Assembly: GCF_027595985.1 (NCBI RefSeq)
Contig: NC_073313.1
Location: forward strand, 107,812,552-107,876,551
Origin: Sorex araneus
Lineage: Eukaryota; Chordata; Mammalia; Eulipotyphla; Soricidae
Direction of reading: 5' to 3'
Length of the DNA stretch: 64,000 nucleotides
Part shown: positions 61,382 through 64,000 of the stretch, in pieces
Numbering within the stretch: position 1 is the first letter of the stretch
Layout: every line of letters starts with the position of its first letter
Position numbers and translations under genes: made by a program
Notes under the pieces: model-generated
Told to the model about the DNA's origin: nothing
Databases searched by the model: none
What the model saw: only the letters and a program-made list of their open reading frames with translations

Positions 61382-62794
61382 TTAATTTTCAAGAGAATGC
61401 AGTTCTTTCTTCCCCCTTGTTTATGTTAGACCCTAACAGTTGTCTCTCTCAAAAGTTTAGGGTTTGAGAATTATTATGATGGCTACAGAGACTGAGAAAA
61501 TGATTGTGTCCCAACATGATCTAGGCTAAGTTATATTCTTTTTGGAAGAGAAACTATCATTCAGAGGCTGTGTGTAGAATAAGATAGTTGATGGCAAGAG
61601 TCCTGCTTTTCCAAACTGTGGCTCACGACAAGAAACAAGACCAAGTGATCCAACTTCAAAACCACCATCTTGTTTTAGGGTATATTAACTACTTTAGATT
61701 AAGTTTCAACACTGGGGCTTACTGATTCCCTTCCCAAACTCTTTCACGTCTCTAAAAGCTTGAACTGTATGTAGATAAACAAGCAGAGTCAGATGAATGC
61801 AGCCAAACAAAAATCTACCACCAGATTATCATCCATCACAGTATTTCTAAGCAAGGTAGTACAGCTTAATGAGTGACAGCCCCTCGGTATCCACTAGACA
61901 ACCCTGCCCTCACAAAATTACAGCTAATTTTAAGAGCAAATAGGCAGGGCAATTTTGCAGTTTCCTTTGTACTGAGAGACGACTAGAACATTTATGTGAA
62001 ACAGACAAACCTTTGGCAAAGCCTTAAATAAAAGTAATCTTCTAAGTGTGGCCCATTTATTGCTAATGGTTTTTGAAAATAATGTACTTTTTCTTTGATG
62101 AATATCCAGTCAGCCCAGTCAAAATATATCTCATAGAACAAAGTATAGAGCTAGAGATCATAAGCAGTTCTTAGCTTCTTTGTAAACGCTGATAATAAAA
62201 AATATTTCAAAAGCATAATAACTCCATTATGTTTACCAAAATCTATGATTGCTTTAGATTATTAGGCAGTAGCAGTCTCAGGAGTAATTGGGGTACACTT
62301 TTTGTTTGCATAAAGAATATAGATTTTCAGGGGATGCAGAGTGCTTTTTTTTCTGGAACAGGGGTGGTAGGTAAAATTAATTTGGAAAACTCAGCTTTAG
62401 ATCAATGGTTGCCAACTGGAGAACAAAGTTATGCAAGGCATTAAGAGGAAGCTATAAGATCAGGTAAACAAACATTTTCACCCAGAAGAGGCCTACTTTT
62501 AGAGCAAGTGAGTGAAGTCACCTGACATTTTTCTTTCCATGTGTATGCTTATAAAGACCTAGAAGGAAAAGGACTCCACAAAAATCTTGTTGATTTTCTT
62601 GCCCTTAGCCTAAAGTTTTCCAGTTTAGGAAATAGAAAGTTAACTAGAAAATCCACCTCATTCTTTTCCCAGATCTTCATCTATGCATGTATTAGAGGCT
62701 GTCAGACTGTCTGAGTTTTCTTTTCTTTTTAATTAAAGCCAGTTTCAGTGACTACTTACTCAATTTTAATATCAGTATTGCTGTTTGGTTTTGC

Positions 62795-62932
62795 TTTGCT
62801 TTTGAGGCCACACCTGGCTGTGGCAAGGACTTACCACTGGCTCTGTGTTCAGGCATCACTCTTGGATGGGCCCCAGGACCATATGGGGTACAAAGCAAAT
62901 ACCCTACCCACTGTACTATATCCCCAGCTCCA
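62795..62932 (-). mobile_element. SOR-type SINE, reverse, old
   Basis: GAGGCCACACCTGGCTGTGG, TCAGGCATCACTCTTGGATG, GGACCATATGGGGTACAAAG and CTGTACTATATCCCCAGCTC are in order. The B-box region is deleted. Confidence 0.8.
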
Positions 62933-62987
62933 ATTTCAGATATTTTTAAAGCTGCAGAATTTAGCATAATTTAAAGAGATCGCAACT

Positions 62988-63140
62988 GTGGCTGGAGAGA
63001 GAGTTTAGGGAGTAAGGCCAGTCGTACCTCATCCCTGGCACCCTGTATGGTCCCACAAACCCTGCAGGGAGTGAACCCTGGGCCCAGAGCTAGGAGTAAG
63101 CCCTAAATACTGCCAGGTATGTCCTTAAAACTAAATAAAA
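62988..63140 (+). mobile_element. SOR-type SINE, forward, old
   Basis: GTGGCTGGAGAGAGAGTTTA, CTCATCCCTGGCACCCTGTA, GGTCCCACAAACCCTGCAGG and GAGCTAGGAGTAAGCCCTAA are in order. It faces a reverse copy about 55 bases to its left. Confidence 0.8.
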
Positions 63141-63177
63141 TTAAATTAATAAAATAAAACAGGTTAAGATCTTGTGG

Positions 63178-63300
63178 ACCACAGACAATACAAAAGTTAA
63201 GGTTCTTGCCTTGTATGCAGCTCACCCTAGTTTGACTACAAGGACGAAACATGGTTCCCTATTCACTACCTGTTGCGTCCCTGACCCCTCTCATACTATG
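63178..63300 (+). mobile_element. SOR-type SINE fragment, forward, degraded
   Basis: TTCTTGCCTTGTATGCAGCT, CACCCTAGTTTGACTACAAG and ACATGGTTCCCTATTCACTA resemble the SINE head and middle. Confidence 0.5.
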
Positions 63301-63664
63301 CAATTTGCTAAGACCAACTGCATGAAGTAGTTAAGACCAATGGCATGGTATGTGGATATCAAAAAAGTCCATACATATATATGTATATATAAAGATCAAA
63401 CCTGAAGCATTTGGTGGCCAATATAAAAATTAATGAGGAACAAAACTGATTTACTTTTGCATTTGAGAAGGCTCTACCATCAAATATGATAGGAGAAAAA
63501 TTGTCAAGATTCAGCATTTTGCATTACTGTCACAACTATAATTTGAAATTATTTTGTCTAAGACTCTGAATAACGAAAAACCCCTATAAAGTGGATTGTA
63601 ATCATGGTAATTTTTAAAGTGAGAAAGAACTAGTTTACTTCATAAGTCAAAAATATACTACATA

Positions 63665-63747
63665 GAGGGGTCAGGGAGATAGTTCAAAGGACTGGAATAC
63701 GTGTGTGAAGCCTCAAGTTTGATTCCCAGGACCTACTGGTCCCCTGA
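63665..63747 (+). mobile_element. SOR-type SINE 5' half, forward
   Basis: GGGGTCAGGGAGATAGTTCA, TCAAGTTTGATTCCCAGGAC and CTGGTCCCCTGAAACACT cover the head and B box. The 3' half is replaced by the long SINE that follows. Confidence 0.7.
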
Positions 63748-64000
63748 AACACTGTAGCACTGTAGCACTGTCACCCCTTTGTTCATCGATTTGCTCGAGC
63801 GGGCACCAGTAACATCTACATTGTAAGACTTGTTACTATTTTTGGCATATTGAATACACCACAGGTAGCTTGACAGGCTCTGCCGTGGGGGCGAGTTACT
63901 CTCCGTAGCTTACCGGGCTCTCCGAGAGGGACAAAGGAATCGAACCCGGGTCAGCCGCATGCAAGGCAAATGCCCTACCCGCTGTGCTATCGCTCCAGTC
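63748..64000 (-). mobile_element. Long SINE with distinct body, reverse, cut by window end
   Basis: CACTGTAGCACTGTAGCACT starts it (non-A 3' end), followed by GAGCGGGCACCAGTAACATC, GGCATATTGAATACACC and GGGCTCTCCGAGAGGG. The SOR-like head complement follows (GGAATCGAACCCGGGTCAGC, GCTATCGCTCCAGTC). Its 5' end is at or just past the window edge. Confidence 0.9.

Overview
The window is mammalian nuclear DNA, most likely from a shrew (Soricidae, probably Sorex). More than 40 copies of a tRNA-headed SINE occur on both strands. Its core reads GGGGCTGGAGCGATAGCACA ... GGTTCGATTCCC ... GTGTGACCCAAAAAG, which I recognise from memory as the shrew SOR SINE. There are also L1 3' ends of one lineage-specific type and three copies of a longer SINE with the same head but another body. 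The genes are eukaryotic: short exons with GT-AG introns. The species call rests on repeat recognition and was not checked against a database.

Two convergent protein-coding genes are present, each only in part. On the + strand, positions 1-18408 are intron of TMEM164. Its last two coding exons are at 18409-18509 and 20180-20386, followed by a long 3'UTR with a poly(A) signal at 24321. On the - strand are the last three coding exons of AMMECR1, at 61225-61315, 59747-59843 and 56341-56452. Its 3'UTR runs left to about 52.1 kb, with a poly(A) signal at 52116-52121. In human these two genes are convergent neighbours on Xq22.3-q23, so the window is probably X-linked. The 5' exons of both genes lie outside it.

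The roughly 28 kb between the two 3' ends (about 24.35-52.1 kb) has no gene I can support. Its left part (24.3-27.1 kb) has no SINE. From 27.1 kb on it is dense in repeats. The most striking part is 31.9-45.7 kb, where one decayed plus-strand L1 ORF2 can be followed in order from the endonuclease region to the C-terminal region. It is broken up by SINEs, by later L1 3' ends and by a tandem array. The array (about 35.2-40.9 kb) has a unit of roughly 720-750 bp, and each unit carries two old SOR-like segments in opposite orientation. A further partial unit lies at 45.96-47.03 kb and is itself split by a 111-bp L1 3' end with a 16-bp target duplication.

I looked for an undescribed system and did not find a gene-based one. 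The unexplained structure is the SINE-bearing tandem array and its duplicated L1 flanks. Smaller points are an L1-derived AATAAA in sense 85 nt before the AMMECR1 terminal exon, and SINE-free islands that match both long 3'UTRs.
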